Source of the DNA: Alitta virens
Taxonomy: Eukaryota; Annelida; Polychaeta; Phyllodocida; Nereididae
Assembly: GCA_932294295.1 (NCBI GenBank)
Contig: OW028574.1
Location: 33,382,165 to 33,446,164, forward strand
Length of the DNA: 64,000 nt
Reading direction: 5' to 3'
In this document: positions 1 to 11,892 of the stretch, in pieces
How positions within the stretch are numbered: the stretch's first letter is position 1
Layout of the letters: the number at the start of each line of letters is the position of its first letter
Translations under genes and position numbers: made by a program
The notes under the pieces: model-generated
What the model saw: only the letters and a program-made list of their open reading frames with translations
Told to the model about the DNA's origin: nothing
Database searches by the model: none

Positions 1-1004
1 GTGTTGACTGAAGTGCCTCTGGAGAAACTTCACGGACGTTTTTTGCGAGAGGATGTAATTCTAGTCATAGTGCTACTCCAGAAATGCCCTCTCTCCCCCC
101 CCTCATAAAAAAAATATCGGTTGCGCTGCAGCAAAACCCTCAGCGAACCCACAAAGCACACCGGCATCATTAAAATGTTCAGTGTTCGTTCGACAGGCCA
201 GCCTGCCCACCTGCCCTCCCGCCAGCCCGTCAGACAGACATTGATGCTAACATTAAACCTCTTCGAACTTTGTTTGCTGAGGGTTAAAAAACAAAAACAA
301 GACAGAGTTTAGGATTACTTTCATATATTTTTACCATTAAGATAGTGCAATGCAAATGTTGATATCACCATACATCATGTCATTCATGAGCATGAAAATA
401 ATTTGATATTAATTATAATCAGGAGTCTATGAAAAACACCTGAAAACAGTGAAACTTAAGCATCAACTTACTGAAATAATTGGCATAAATATATAAGTTA
501 CGAGAGCGCCTTATAATCATGGTAATTGTACAGGGCAAAAGCTTTCTTTTATCATTTTATTAATTGAAATATTTAATTTTTGATTGATCATTTATTAAGC
601 CTATGTGAGAAGGGTTAGACCCTTACCTGTTTTATGTACTTATAATGAGACGGCCAATAGTTAGACATTGACTTATAGGCTGACTGGCATGTAAATGGCT
701 ATGGATGTGGATCAATGACCATACTAGACAACGTCAAAATGCCTACATCAGTCAACATGTCTAGTCAAAACAGCTAACCTGTGACCAACAGCCGGTTCAA
801 ATAGATTTTAATGTACATCAATAACACTGTGATAAAATACTGCAATTGCTCACTGAAGAACCCAACTTGCTCACAATGGGGAGTGCAAGTCAGGGTGCAC
901 TTTCACCCTTGCCGTCACACGATCGGCCATGAGCGATTTCACCACATATAGTTCCTGAGTCGTTCTGATAGATAACAGCTGGCTACTGTCCTCAAAGCAC
1001 GGCC
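1..1004. other. gene-free stretch before the foldback element
   Basis: No convincing coding sequence, RNA gene or repeat family was recognised here. There is a short C-rich run near positions 90-103. Open frames are short and have no recognisable motifs. Confidence 0.5.
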
Positions 1005-1008
1005 TTAA

Positions 1009-2641
1009 GCCCCAGTCACACATAGCTGTTTTAGCCGTAGTGAACCCGTAGAGTGACGTAACCGTTATGTAAAAGCTTTTTTCGCCGGGTTGGCGACGAA
1101 TTCTGGCGGCAAAAAGGGGCGGGGCAGCACCCGATGGGTTACCCGCCGGGTTCTACGGGTTACCTGCCTGCTTCCACGGGTTACCCGCCGGGTACTGCCA
1201 ATTAGTGGACGGCTTCCAGGGGTAGCCCGGCGGCTTCCACGGGTAACCCGGCGGCTTCCACGGGTAACCAGCGGCTCTCTCCTGGAATTTGCCAAAAGTG
1301 AATAAATAGGGGCTGCATCTGTTGCATCAGAAGTGCCGTAGTTTTTGGTTGTTCAGAAGTGCCATGGTTTTTTCGTGTTCAGAAATGCCGTATTTATTTT
1401 TTTTGGTTTAATAAAGTTTTCATATTTCTGTAGCAAACAAAGTTGCAATTAACTTAAGTGTGGTGGTGTCAGGGTTACTAATATTTAGCAAAGAAGACAT
1501 AATTTTTTTGGTTCAGAAGTGCCGTAGTTGTGGGTTGTTCAGAACTGCCGTAGTTATTTCTTGTTCAGAAGTGCCGTACTTTCATCATTTTTATTATTTT
1601 CTACGGCAGTTCTGAACTAAACTTTTTTGTACGGCATTTCTGAACAACCAACAACTACGGCACTTTTGAACGAGAAAAATTATGTCTTCTTTGCTCAAAA
1701 TTATTAATCCTGACACCACCACACTTAAGATAATTGCCATTTTGTTTGCTAAAGGAATTTGAAAACTTTATTAAAGTGTGATAATAAGCAATTTACTGAA
1801 AAATAGTGTTATTTAATAAAAAAAACTATTAAAAAATAATGGAACAATAAGTATTTGTGCTCTAATAAGCAAAAGGAAATATGAACAAGTTCCTTGATGA
1901 AAAGAAATTGTTTTTGGACTGAAATATTATACTTTCTTGGACAAAGATATAGAAAAGTTTGGAGGGTTTTGGAACTTTTTTTTTTGATTGATTGTTAACA
2001 CAAATATGTGTACAAGGTGTGCTCTTTTTGGAGGATTTGGTGGCCTTGAAAAAGGCCGGGGTTGTCAGGGTTTCTATATGTTCAGAAACTGGCTCATATT
2101 TAGTGGTGTCGAGGTACTGGCTGGCATTTCGGAAATCATCGATTTGTGAAGAAGATCCAGCTGCTGATCAAGGTGGCCAATTCTTTTCTGGACTCAGGAT
2201 GGTAGTGTACTGCAGCCCTGTAGAAGCCGGCGGGTGACCCGTGGAAGCCGCCGGGTTACCCATAGAACCCCTCAACAAGCAGCCGGGTTTACTATGGGTA
2301 ACTTTAGGCACAGATAAACCGCCTGGTTCGACGGGTCACCCGCCGGGTTCTACGGGTCACCAGCCGGCTTCTACGGGTCACCCGCCGGCTTCCACAGGTA
2401 TTTTTCACTTTTTGGACACCCGGGAGATTTCCACAGTTGTGCCATGCAAGCATGGCACAACCGGCTACCGGGCCCAAAACTCCCGGCTTGGCCATGGGTC
2501 CCACGGGTGCTTGGCGAGTATCGCCGGGTATCCACGGGTAGCCATTTTGTAGCCGCCGGGTTGGAGCCGGGTAGCGCGTTGCGTAACAATTGCGTAATAC
2601 TACGGGTTCACTATGGCAAAACCGGCTAGTGAGACTGGGGC
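1009..2641. mobile_element. foldback-type non-autonomous DNA transposon with TTAA target duplication
   Basis: TTAA stands on both sides (1005-1008 and 2642-2645). The ends are inverted repeats of about 60 bases: the left begins GCCCCAGTCACAC and the right ends GAGACTGGGGC, and both continue through a shared CCGTAGTGAACCCGTAG-like block. Inside are two blocks of degenerate short repeats built on CCGGCTTCCACGGGTAAC (1081-1290 and 2228-2560, both orientations). Between them is a hairpin (about 1408-1773) centred near 1600, made of GTTCAGAAGTGCCGTAG-type repeats and a matching outer stretch. No transposase is present and the short open frames are repeat translations. A TTAA duplication is typical of piggyBac and Kolobok elements; which transposase moves this one cannot be told from the sequence. 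Confidence 0.82.
1408..1773. repeat. internal hairpin of the foldback element
   Basis: The left arm (about 1408-1598) and right arm (about 1600-1773) are inverted copies. Both contain a GTGTGGTGGTGTCAGG-like segment, an AAGAAGACATAATTTTT-like segment and several copies of TTCAGAAGTGCCGTA. The centre is near 1598-1602. Confidence 0.8.
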
Positions 2642-2645
2642 TTAA

Positions 2646-4489
2646 GATAGCAGTTATATTCTTTTGGTGAAATAACATGAAAAGAGATGCATTACCTTGA
2701 CTTTCTAAGTGTTACGGCCGACAGATTGCATTAAGCATTGATACATGAGTAAAAGGGCTAATCTACATGGTGAAGTGCCTGTTCAAATCACTACGCTTGG
2801 CCAATGAGGTCAGGCCTTCTGCTGAAAAAGGGTAAAATAGGCCAAAATACCGTTACAACGGTCACAAACATGTGGGTTTTGTTGACAAAAGGATTTGCTT
2901 GCAAAGATTAATTGAGGCAATTAAAAGTTGTTCTGAACATTGTAAACGGTTTTCACACTCCATGTGAATGGATATCATAAGCTATCCACAGAGGACAAGC
3001 CCATCTAATTGATGTTACTAGTTTGACAGCTCTGACCATGTGGGTCTCATGCAAATGAGCTGAAAATATTTCGGCGTGCCTGCAGCGATGAAATGACAGT
3101 AGGAGAGAGGCGCTGCGAGCAGTTTGTGAAGAACCTTGGGCTGTAAAAACTACTAAAAAAATACCAGCAGAATTAAGCGAAGGTTAAGGCAGCCCTAATT
3201 CGATGTAATGAGTGCTTTCAAGCCATTAAATGATTTTAAAGTTAGTCAATTGGTTGCCTGTGGATCTTGTTTCAAAAATATTTTTGACATTGAATAGTCT
3301 TGCACGTGGCAGATGGCCTTGGTCACAAGCTTAAAGGTCCCATGCAGGTTAAATAAGGGGTGATAAATTAATTGTTAATAGAATTTTTCAGTTAAAACAT
3401 TATAATCTGAGCCATTAGAAATATAAACAGGTACACTTTCACATTTCAGAATGACATTATTATTCCAACAAATACTTTCAAACCTTTGATGGAATGCTGC
3501 CTCTGTTATTTGTCCACCTAATATTTAATGAAACAGCTCTGAGTGTTTTGCGTCATTGGCAGTCAAGTGTTAATGCATATACAGGCACGATGATAAAAGC
3601 TACAGTGCACCCTTATAGAAGTGTGACTTCTCCATTTATGGTGCATTTACACGAAATGTACTGAAATGATTGAATGGGTGCTATCGATTTGATTGCTACA
3701 TTGTACCGTGACAAAGGAACGCTGTTTTGATGGTCAAATTGATCAAAAGGTTCACGTTTATTAGGAGATACATACCTCATTAATTAGTGGACATCTACCG
3801 AATACATTACTTTTCTAAAGTACGGCCAGACAAAAGGCAGATTCACAGGATATACGCCCAGCCTGCCAATTCCGTCCCATGGTGTTGTTAAAAGCAGCCT
3901 ACTGCGTTAATTTCTTCCAACATTTTTCAAGCAGTTTTTTTTTCCAACACAGGTGACAATAGCCCTTTTCGGCTTCCACATAGAAGATTAAACTCTTGGT
4001 GTATTGAAGAGTCCACACCCGCGGGAAGACAGAAGTGTTTGATCATAACAAAGCTGTAAGTCAATTCAAAGGGCCAGAAGCTCTATAAATGCTGCATGTC
4101 CTTATTGTGTGGCTTCACCTGTGTTTTGTGTTATCTTAGTCTCTTTTAAGGCAGTTGACTTCAAACATTCTTGGAGCTGTAATCACCCGAGGGTATGCTA
4201 CTTGAACTATTCAGTCAAAACGGAACAAGCAAATCCTTTCAAAAAGGGATTCCAGTGTTTTGTGGCTTTGTAGAGACATTTGACTTCTCTGATGGAATGA
4301 TATTTGATAATTAATATTATATTATAGATAATAAACTGTTTAGGTGTTGTGTGGTACATGATCTAATTTAGATTGACGTCTATTTATAGCCTGCTTCCTT
4401 AGTGACAACTTACAGGTGTTTTACAAAAGGACCGGTATATACATAAGTAGGTAAATAAAAGATATATATTTAGGTCCTTATTACCTATT
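2646..4489. other. gene-free stretch
   Basis: No gene, RNA or defined repeat was recognised. Composition is AT-rich with ordinary short open frames only. Confidence 0.45.
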
Positions 4490-4754
4490 ATCCCATGCCT
4501 AGGTGGATTTTCTCCCCTTTGCAAGATTTTCCCCGGAAATTTACAGAAGGAAAGTTAGCTGTATCAGGGAGTATACTGATATGAAGGGAAACGTTAGCTG
4601 TATTTATAGGTTATCACATGGCAAGAGGCTGTATCTCCCTGGTATCATCACCAAAGACCCTGTATCATCCCGAGACCCGAAGGTTCGAGGGATGATACAG
4701 GTCGAGGGTGATGATACCAGGGAGATACAGCCTCTTGCCACTATGATAACCTAT
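4490..4754. repeat. dispersed hairpin repeat, copy 1
   Basis: The first part (4490-4605) resembles 45235-45342: TATCCCATGCCTA, a TTTTCTCCCCT stretch, then the unit GGGAGTATACTGATAT with GGGAAACGTTAGCTG. It runs into a palindrome (4606-4754) whose arms read from ATAGGTTATCACATGGCAAG inward. The apex is at 4670-4692 (CCCGAGACCCGAAGG then TTCGAGGG). A decayed relative of the palindrome lies at 14801-14950. No protein is encoded; the 98-codon open frame here is a translation of the repeat. Confidence 0.75.
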
Positions 4755-4755
4755 T

Positions 4756-5588
4756 TATCCTATGACTGCTTTTTTATAGCTAAAATTAAAAAAACTTGAC
4801 CATACACTCATCATAACAGTAGTCTGCCTCCTCCAATTGAACAAGTTAGGGTGGCTTATATGAATTTTTCTCATGCTTGATATTTCACAGTGTGATCAAT
4901 TACTACGTCAAGATTTATCCCCTGCAATTTTGTAAATATTGAATACTTAGAACTGATGTTTTGGGTGTCTTGAGCAACCGAAACGGAGCTTTAAACTCAG
5001 ATCTACAATGCAGCTGAAGCTAAATTTAGCACTGCAAGCCTATGATGTCATTGATGACGTCACAAAAACGTCACTATTCCAGTCAGCTAAATGCCACAGT
5101 CGGAGCTAAAATGGCAGTGTTTGGATGCTTTTAAGTTTGTGGATTCCCTGTGGATTGGTCTTTGGGAATATTTCAAGAAATATGACAACTTCTGACCGAT
5201 TACAAGCCCAGGAACAGACACAGTTCACCTAAATTGCCTCAGTGTCACACTTGAATGGTGACTTGTTGTTGATCAACAAGTGGCAGTTTTGAGATCTCCT
5301 GCACAACATTTGAAGGTATTAGTACCCTCAGAAGAGTTCTGTAATTATAGAATAATGGAAGAAAAATAGTTTTTATCCATTTGATGAGTCTGAAAACTTT
5401 GTTACACTAATTTATGCATTTTGAACTGATGACGCTCATGACACACTGAAATTCCAAATTTATCATTGTTTTGAACAAAACAAACTGATAGCAACAGCAT
5501 TTCATTGGCCAGTTCAGTTTTGGAGGGGTGTCACTGAAATTGCTCCTGATTGGTTGAAATCAATATCATCCCTGTTTATTGGTTGCTC
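4756..5588. other. gene-free left flank of the LTR retrotransposon
   Basis: No gene or repeat was recognised. A TGATGACGTCAC sequence resembling a CRE occurs near 5051, but a single site carries little weight. Confidence 0.4.
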
Positions 5589-5592
5589 ATTG
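5589..5592. repeat. target site duplication ATTG, left
   Basis: ATTG directly precedes the 5' LTR, and the same four bases follow the 3' LTR at 14781-14784. This marks a single intact integration event. Confidence 0.85.
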
Positions 5593-6551
5593 TGTAAAAA
5601 GCACTAGGCTTTTGCCTCAGCCTTAAAACTAAATTAATTGTACACTATATTAATTGTACACTATGTGTTTCTTTTATTTCTATTCTATGTGTTTGAAATT
5701 TATGTTTATATGTGTCAACTTTATGTGCATTATTTTAGTGCATTATTTGTGTCTATATATTTTGACATTATTAGTATTTTATAGTTGCCTGTAGAATTCC
5801 TTCTCATATTGTATGAATGTAAATATGTAAACTTAGCAAATGTATATGTTTAAGTTAAGGCATTTAAAGTTAAGATTTAAGATTTGAATGTAATTTATTC
5901 ACTGGAGGGGTTTCCAAATGAACAAAGGGAATTCAGACAATGGCCACTGGGTTGGCTGGACAATGGCAACCTGGACAATGGCAACTTGGACAATGGTCAC
6001 TGGGGTGGCTGGACAATGGCTGTGGCTGACCAGGTGGGCCGTAGGGCACTTTGGTCTCTAAATTTAGATTCAGGTACAATGGGGACCCTTCGGTCAGAAG
6101 GGGTTTGGAAAGAATGGAGTGGCATCCTTTTGCCCCCTTTAATTAAACCCCAAATGCCACAATAGCCATTGCCACCCAGGGGGCATTTTGGTCAGTTGGA
6201 GATGCTGGAAATGGTGGGAAAATATCTCCAGTGAAATTATGTAATGAGAAGGGGTTTTGGAATTGCAGGAATTGTGTGTTGAATGTTGTAGAGTTGTGAT
6301 TGGATGTGGGCCTTGGGCCAATGGAGAGATAGAGGAGTGACTGGGAGAAAGTCACTTCCTATAAAAGCAATAAATGGAGGAAATTCTTTATCTTTGATTT
6401 GAGCAAGGAAAGACCAGTCTTACAACTTACCTTTGACTTTGTCTTACTTATTTGGAGAGAAGGTATCTATACTTTTACAATATACTGAATTGTGGACTAT
6501 GCTGAGTTTTCACCTAAGTACTGAAACTTGGAGATGGTGATGAAACTTACA
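5593..6551 (+). repeat. 5' LTR of Ty3/Gypsy element
   Basis: This LTR of 959 bases begins TGTAAAAAGC and ends GAAACTTACA, so it has the usual TG...CA ends. It matches 13824-14780 apart from about six substitutions and a 2-base gap, which points to a recent insertion. It contains a TATAAAAG box at 6360-6367 and AATAAA at 6369-6374. A small internal repeat of GGACAATGGCAAC-like units lies at about 5950-6020. Confidence 0.95.
6360..6374 (+). promoter_or_regulatory. LTR TATA box and overlapping polyadenylation signal
   Basis: TATAAAAG (6360-6367) is followed at once by AATAAA (6369-6374). The same pair occurs in the 3' LTR at 14589-14603. Their position about 180 bases before the LTR end fits a transcription start and polyadenylation region. 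Confidence 0.65.
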
Positions 6552-6552
6552 T

Positions 6553-6569
6553 TGGTGACCCTGACGTGA
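6553..6569 (+). promoter_or_regulatory. primer binding site
   Basis: TGGTGACCCTGACGTGA begins two bases after the 5' LTR. The leading TGG pairs with the CCA end of a tRNA, as in retroelement minus-strand priming. The tRNA species was not identified. Confidence 0.75.
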
Positions 6570-6851
6570 TTTCTTAGTCTCAAGGATAATGACTAAGTTA
6601 TCAAGGAATTATTGTGATTTTAACATGGAAGCTAGGAAGCTATCCACGGAACATTTTGACGAAGAAAGGAAGTCTCTTCTTATTTAACTTATGGAAGGAA
6701 TCCATGTCAAAGCCCATGGCAGACAAGCGAGCGCCACTTCATCGCTCAAGTGCGTAACAACGCGGAAATGAACGCAGCCAGGTTGGTGTGAAAGAAATGA
6801 ATTTATAGCAAAGTACAGTCTCACACCAGGACCTTCCTACCACTCGCAAAG

Positions 6852-7784
6852 ATGAATGAGGACCAATTCCGAAAGTTTCTGAGGAGCCAAACCGATGGGC
6901 ATGGGAACACAGCGTCCCTGTTGCAAAACCAAGAGAAGCAATTGAAAGAAAATGGCGAACGACAGAAAGCGGATGCCCAAGCTAAGAGAGTCACAGCATG
7001 TGATGGCTCCTCTACACGACGACTGAGGCAGTGGTTCCTAGAGGTAGAATTGACTCTGCACTACACACAGAGAACTGTATATGTGGCTGGGCAGACTGCA
7101 GAGGGACCTCTGCGAACGGAAGTGGAAAGATATCTGGCTTCTTTGCCTGACAGGAAGACCACGGACTGGGCAGGACTAAGGAAATACCTTTCGGACAATT
7201 CCCTGTCAAAACACGAGGTGGACAGACTTCGAGACGAAGTGGAGAAGGTGCTACAAGGGGCTTATGAGTCCACAGCTGCCTATGGAAGGAGGTACCGAGA
7301 AGAAGCCAATTTGGGCTACCCAGTGAGCACCCGGAATGCAGACCAGGAGAGGACCATGCTAGGGGCATATCTCTATGGCCTCCGGGATAAACTTATGGTG
7401 GAACGGATGGTGAGGGAGACGAAACCCACCACCTGTGAGGAGGCCATGAATTCAGTAGCGGAGTATGAAGGAGATGAGTACCGCGTATATCACGCCCTTC
7501 ATCGCTCCGCCCCAGAGGACAATACTGAGGAGCCCATGGAGGTTGGTGCCCTGGGCACGTTCTCCAAGGTAGGGCCCAGAAAGAAAGATCCGGTGGAGGA
7601 CCTAAATCGGAAGGTAGATGGCCTAGCTGCCCAGTTTACCAAGTTGATGGCATCCCTGGCTAAACCCAGTTTCCCCAGCGAGCGTCCCTCCCATGGAGGA
7701 GGTGGACCTCCCCAGAACAGAAGCCAGAGGGGGAGGAGGACAGAGAAATTGACGAGAGAGGGCCACACTGAGGTATACCGATGA
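6852..7784 (+). CDS. gag: gag capsid-region protein of Ty3/Gypsy element
   Basis: The frame of 310 codons starts at an ATG about 300 bases after the 5' LTR and ends at a TGA (7782-7784). The product is hydrophilic and largely helical. It has a retrotransposon-Gag-like middle part (about residues 55-220, with RRLRQWFLEVE and GAYLYGLRDKLMVERM) and a basic, Pro/Gly-rich end. The nucleocapsid zinc knuckle is not in this frame. It lies just downstream (about 7798-7839, C-X2-C-X4-H-X4-C, reading CAHCGKVGHIRQEC) in the +1 frame, so gag is broken near 7740-7784 or recoded there. Its role is to form the particle that packages element RNA. The assignment is firm from position; sequence identity of Gag is always weak. 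Confidence 0.85.
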   Translation: MNEDQFRKFLRSQTDGHGNTASLLQNQEKQLKENGERQKADAQAKRVTACDGSSTRRLRQWFLEVELTLHYTQRTVYVAGQTAEGPLRTEVERYLASLPDRKTTDWAGLRKYLSDNSLSKHEVDRLRDEVEKVLQGAYESTAAYGRRYREEANLGYPVSTRNADQERTMLGAYLYGLRDKLMVERMVRETKPTTCEEAMNSVAEYEGDEYRVYHALHRSAPEDNTEEPMEVGALGTFSKVGPRKKDPVEDLNRKVDGLAAQFTKLMASLAKPSFPSERPSHGGGGPPQNRSQRGRRTEKLTREGHTEVYR

Positions 7785-7923
7785 AGGGAAGCCCATATGT
7801 GCCCACTGCGGCAAGGTCGGCCATATTCGCCAGGAGTGCAGGACCGGCTGGAGTGAAGGTCGGGGCGGATCTAGAGGTGCAGCCAGATGCGGATATAGCC
7901 AGAATGCCCAGGGGGGGCGTTAA
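7780..7923 (+). pseudogene. nucleocapsid zinc-knuckle segment in a shifted frame
   Basis: In the frame starting at 7780 the sequence gives DEGKPICAHCGKVGHIRQEC and then a Gly/Arg-rich tail, ending at a TAA (7921-7923). The CCHC knuckle binds RNA in retroelement Gag proteins. It sits between the gag frame (which ends at 7784) and the pol frame (open before 7950), and matches neither, so at least two frame changes separate gag, nucleocapsid and protease. Confidence 0.75.
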
Positions 7924-7949
7924 GCGCCGCAGCGGACTGCCAAGACTAT

Positions 7950-10900
7950 GTGGAATTGAAAATCCATGGACTATGTATGTGGGCTTTGGTAGACACAGGT
8001 GCCAGTAGGACCGTGCTGCGGCGCCAAGAATTTGAGATTATTTGTAGGAAAATAGGAAGATCAACCATTCTGAGGGCCACTAGGGGCCTACAGGGAGTGA
8101 CAGGCCATGACCTAACGGTGTGGGGATCCACAGAGTTGTGTGAGGACAGTGTGGGGATCTTACCTTTTATAGTAGTAGATAAAATAGCTCACCAGGTTAT
8201 CTTGGGCAGAGATGTGTTGAGTACAGAGGGGGCCAAGGTGGACTACGAAAAGGGACAGCTCCATTGGAGAGGACTATGTCTCCCTCTTGTACCTGGCCCA
8301 CCCCCTGGAATTGTGCATGGAAATGTTAATGAAAATGTCAGCCGCGATGAGAGGAATCTGGTTAAGATGACCCCGGAGGAAGCGGAAGCAGCCAGAATCA
8401 TATCAGAGTGTATGCGGCGCAACCCAGACGTGTTTAGTGCAGTGGGGCAGCCCATAGGACGACACTCTGCAATAGAGGTCAGAATAGAGACCTCAGGACC
8501 GCCCATCAAGCAAAGGGCCTATCGAATGCCCTTCATGAAGAGAGAAGCACTTGGAAAGAAATTGGACGAGTTGTTGGAGCAGGGCATCATTGTGCCCTCC
8601 AACTCTCCTTGGGCCTCTCCAGTGGTGTTAGTAGAAAAGAAAGATCCATCAGAGGGCCCTCAGTTTTGCATAGACTTTACCAAGGTCAATACAGTGACCA
8701 GAAAGGATTGCTATCCGGTCCCTCTGATACAGTATGTATTCGACCAATTACATGGATCCACTATCTACTCCACTCTGGATTTGAAGTTCGGTTTTTACCA
8801 GCTCCCTCTGGAGGAATCTAGTCAAGAAAATACAGCCTTTACGTGCTTCCGAGGACAATATGAGTTTACTACGATGCCGATGGGGTTGTCGAACACGACC
8901 AGCGCTTTTCAAAGGGCCATGGACGAGGTCCTACGAGGCCTCATCGGAGAGTGCTGTATGATCTACGTGGACGACGTAGTGGTATACAGCCCGGACATCA
9001 TCAGTCATCAGCAACACTAACAGGAAGTGATGGAGAGGTTTCGAACCTACAACCTGACGTTAAATCCAAAGAAATGCGTTTTTGGACAAACAGAGGTCAA
9101 GTTGTTAGGCTTCGTCGTAAGTGGGAAGGGACTGAAAGCTGATCCTGATAAAGTGATAGCCATCTCACGAATGAGTGCCCCAGACAGCGTTAAGCAAGTA
9201 CGATCTTTCCTGGGCATGACAGGCTATTACCGGACCTGTATGCCAGGATACGCTCATGTGTCAGAACCCCTGGTGGAATTGACCAGGAAGCATTCTCGTT
9301 TCAATTGGGGAGAGGACCAACAGAAGAGTTTCGAAACACTCAAGGACTTACTGATCAGTGAGCATGTGATGGCACACCCTCGAACCCGGGACCCATATCT
9401 ACTGTACACTGACGCGAGTGATTTAGCCATTGGTGCTGTTCTTTGCCAAATCGACCCAGTCTCAGGAGTGGAGAGACCTATAAGTTATCTGTCCAGATTG
9501 CTATCTCCCACTCAAAGGCAGTGGGCGGCAATAGAGCGAGAAGCATATGGGCTGATCACAGCGTTAAAGGTGTTCAGACCTTATCTGTGAGGTGCCAGGT
9601 TCGATGCCTTCACCGATCACAAGCCCTTGGTCTCTCTCTTCACAAAGGAGATGCAGAACACCAAAATTCAGCGCTGGGCAGTTCTCCTGGCTGAATTTGG
9701 TTGCAAAGTGCAATATTGAAAGGGGAAACTGAACGTGAGAGCAGACATGCTGTCTAGGTTAAAACCAGAACGAATTGATACTTTTGACCTTGAGGAATGG
9801 AAAATGGGAGATGAGCTGCCTCCTGGATTGCCGGTTGATCTACCTCTGCCTATATTAGACAGTGGTCTCATCTCGGAGGATGTCCAGAAGGAACAACAGC
9901 TCATGGGTGAATGGGGAGAGGGGCACGACCCGGAAGGTCCTTACGAGGTCCTACAAGGTCTTCTCTACTCCATACTCAAACCCTACCCTCACGCGGCAGA
10001 GTATCACCGTTTAGTGCTTCCTCCTAAGTTCAGAGATGACATCATAAAGCAAGCTCATCAAGAAGTTGGGCACATGGCCCACATAAAGACGATGAGGAAA
10101 ATACAGGAAGCTTATGTATGGCCAGGTATGAGAGCGGAAGTGAAGCAGTGGATCCAGAAGTGCCCTGTATGTCTCACACACAGTAAGAGGAAGCTGCACG
10201 CTCCTATGGGGGAAATGCCCATAGCTACGAGCATAGGACAGCTAGTATCCCTGGACCTCGTTGGACCACTCGTGACCTCCCCACAAGATGATAACTATAT
10301 TCTGACCATTATCGATCATGCGTCGGGATATGCGGAGTGTCACCCTCTTGCACGCAAGACGAGCGAGTGTGTCTGGCAAAAATTGCACCAGGAATACTTT
10401 CCTCGTCATGGTTATGTTGAGATGTTGTTATCTGACCTGGGCAAGGAATTCAATGCTACTTCACTCACTCAGTACCTGGCAAAGGTGGGTGTAAAGCACA
10501 AAAAGACCACTCCCTACCATCCACAGTCCAACGGCAGGATTGAAAGGTTTAATAGGACCCTCAAGGAAATTTTGGCCAAGTTGGTCAACAATGACACCTC
10601 GTTATGGCAAGAACAATCAGGCCCAGCCGTACTTTGCTATAATTGTGCGGTGTCAGATGTGACCCAACACACCCCACATTTTCTTCATTTTGGCCGGCGA
10701 CCCAGACTCCCCTTTAACAAGGCCCTGCAGGGAGGAGAAGCCATTTTTGGACGACTGCATGACCTTTACGAGGCCCTGCGCATGGCTCAGCATCTCACCC
10801 TGGACTCTCGCAGACATAACAGGGAGAGGCTGGCCAGAAAGGCCAATGTGGGGAGAGTGGAAGTGGGAGATTCAGTGGTTATCAAAGCCGAGGAGCCTCT

Positions 10901-11741
10901 GACCCTGACCAGTAAGTGGGAGCCACAGTGGTTGGTAACCCAGGTACGAGGGAAGGCCCTGTGGCTGACTCATCAGCACTCAGGCAAGCAGAAGGTTCTG
11001 AACAGAGAGAAAGTAAGAGTGGTGGATCCTGAAGTTGTCTGGGACGAGCTACGCCCCAGGCCAAAGAGAAAAACCAACGTAAGAGGAGTGGCAATTCGAC
11101 CTTGGCAATTGCCTCCTCCAATGCCGGCTCCAGCACCAACTCCGCTCAAGCCAGCTGGTGAGGAAGTGCAGCCACTGGAACCTGAGGCGGAGCACCCCGA
11201 GGACGTTGGTCCAGCGCACCCACGTGATGTGGATCATTCATCCATGGAAGAGGCGGAGCTACCAGCACCAGGAGCGGAAATACCTCTACCAGAGAGCGAG
11301 GATTGGACGACCTCAGATGATGAACCCCTGGCGTCCACTGCCAGGGGGAGGCGTCGTCCACACTCGACTGATTCTGGGGGAGATAAAGATAAGGGCAGGG
11401 TAGAGACTCGTCACTCTGACAGACGCTTGCGACCATACCTACCACGTGGAACCAAGCGCACGCAGAGATACCAAGACGAGGACTCCCCACCCCCAAGACG
11501 CCGTCGCAGACGTAGACGAAAGAATGTGAAACCAGGAGAGTTATTGCCAGGCCAGTCGGCCCACCCAGAAGACGTAATCAAGCGAAAGGCAAGCAGTGAT
11601 CCCGGCCACTCAGACGACCATCGACGAGAGCCTAAGGACGTTCACAAGGACTTCACTTTGATTAAGAGAGCTCATCCCTCATCCAGTGATGAGCATCCCA
11701 AGTACCAGCGAGGTGAGGACACCACCTCTGACAGTCTTTAG
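7950..11741 (+). pseudogene. pol: pol polyprotein (protease, RT, RNase H, integrase) with three in-frame stops
   Basis: One reading frame runs through all pol domains, with stops at 9018-9020, 9588-9590 and 9717-9719. In order: aspartic protease with the active site LVDTGAS near 7982-8002; reverse transcriptase with YVDD at about 8964-8975; a connection and RNase H region with LLYTDASDLAIGAVL at about 9400; then integrase. Numbering integrase from codon 9735, the zinc-binding residues are H108, H113, C143 and C146, and the catalytic triad is D174, D234 and E270 (35 residues between the last two). A GPY/F-like region and a long acidic, then Arg-rich tail follow to the stop at 11741. No chromodomain was seen. 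Domain order protease-RT-RNase H-integrase is that of Ty3/Gypsy. As written it cannot give a full polyprotein unless the stops are read through. Confidence 0.93.
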
Positions 11742-11892
11742 AGGCTGGTGCATCCTGATGGCCCTGGTGAGTTGGGACCGGTAGGTAGCCTCCCAGGACT
11801 TACTAGGGGAACCCCTACCGACAGCCTTGGCTGAAGAACCCACAGCCCCGTTCAGTTTACCTGACGGTGTGTTGGTATGAGGGGGCACTGCA

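Noticed and set aside
1065..1305. Arg/Thr-rich open frames on both strands
   Set aside because: They are translations of the GGGTTACCC-type minisatellite in the foldback element, open in several frames at once.
7012..7368. Minus-strand open frames across gag, pol and env
   Set aside because: They are antisense shadows of the retrotransposon genes with no motif of their own.
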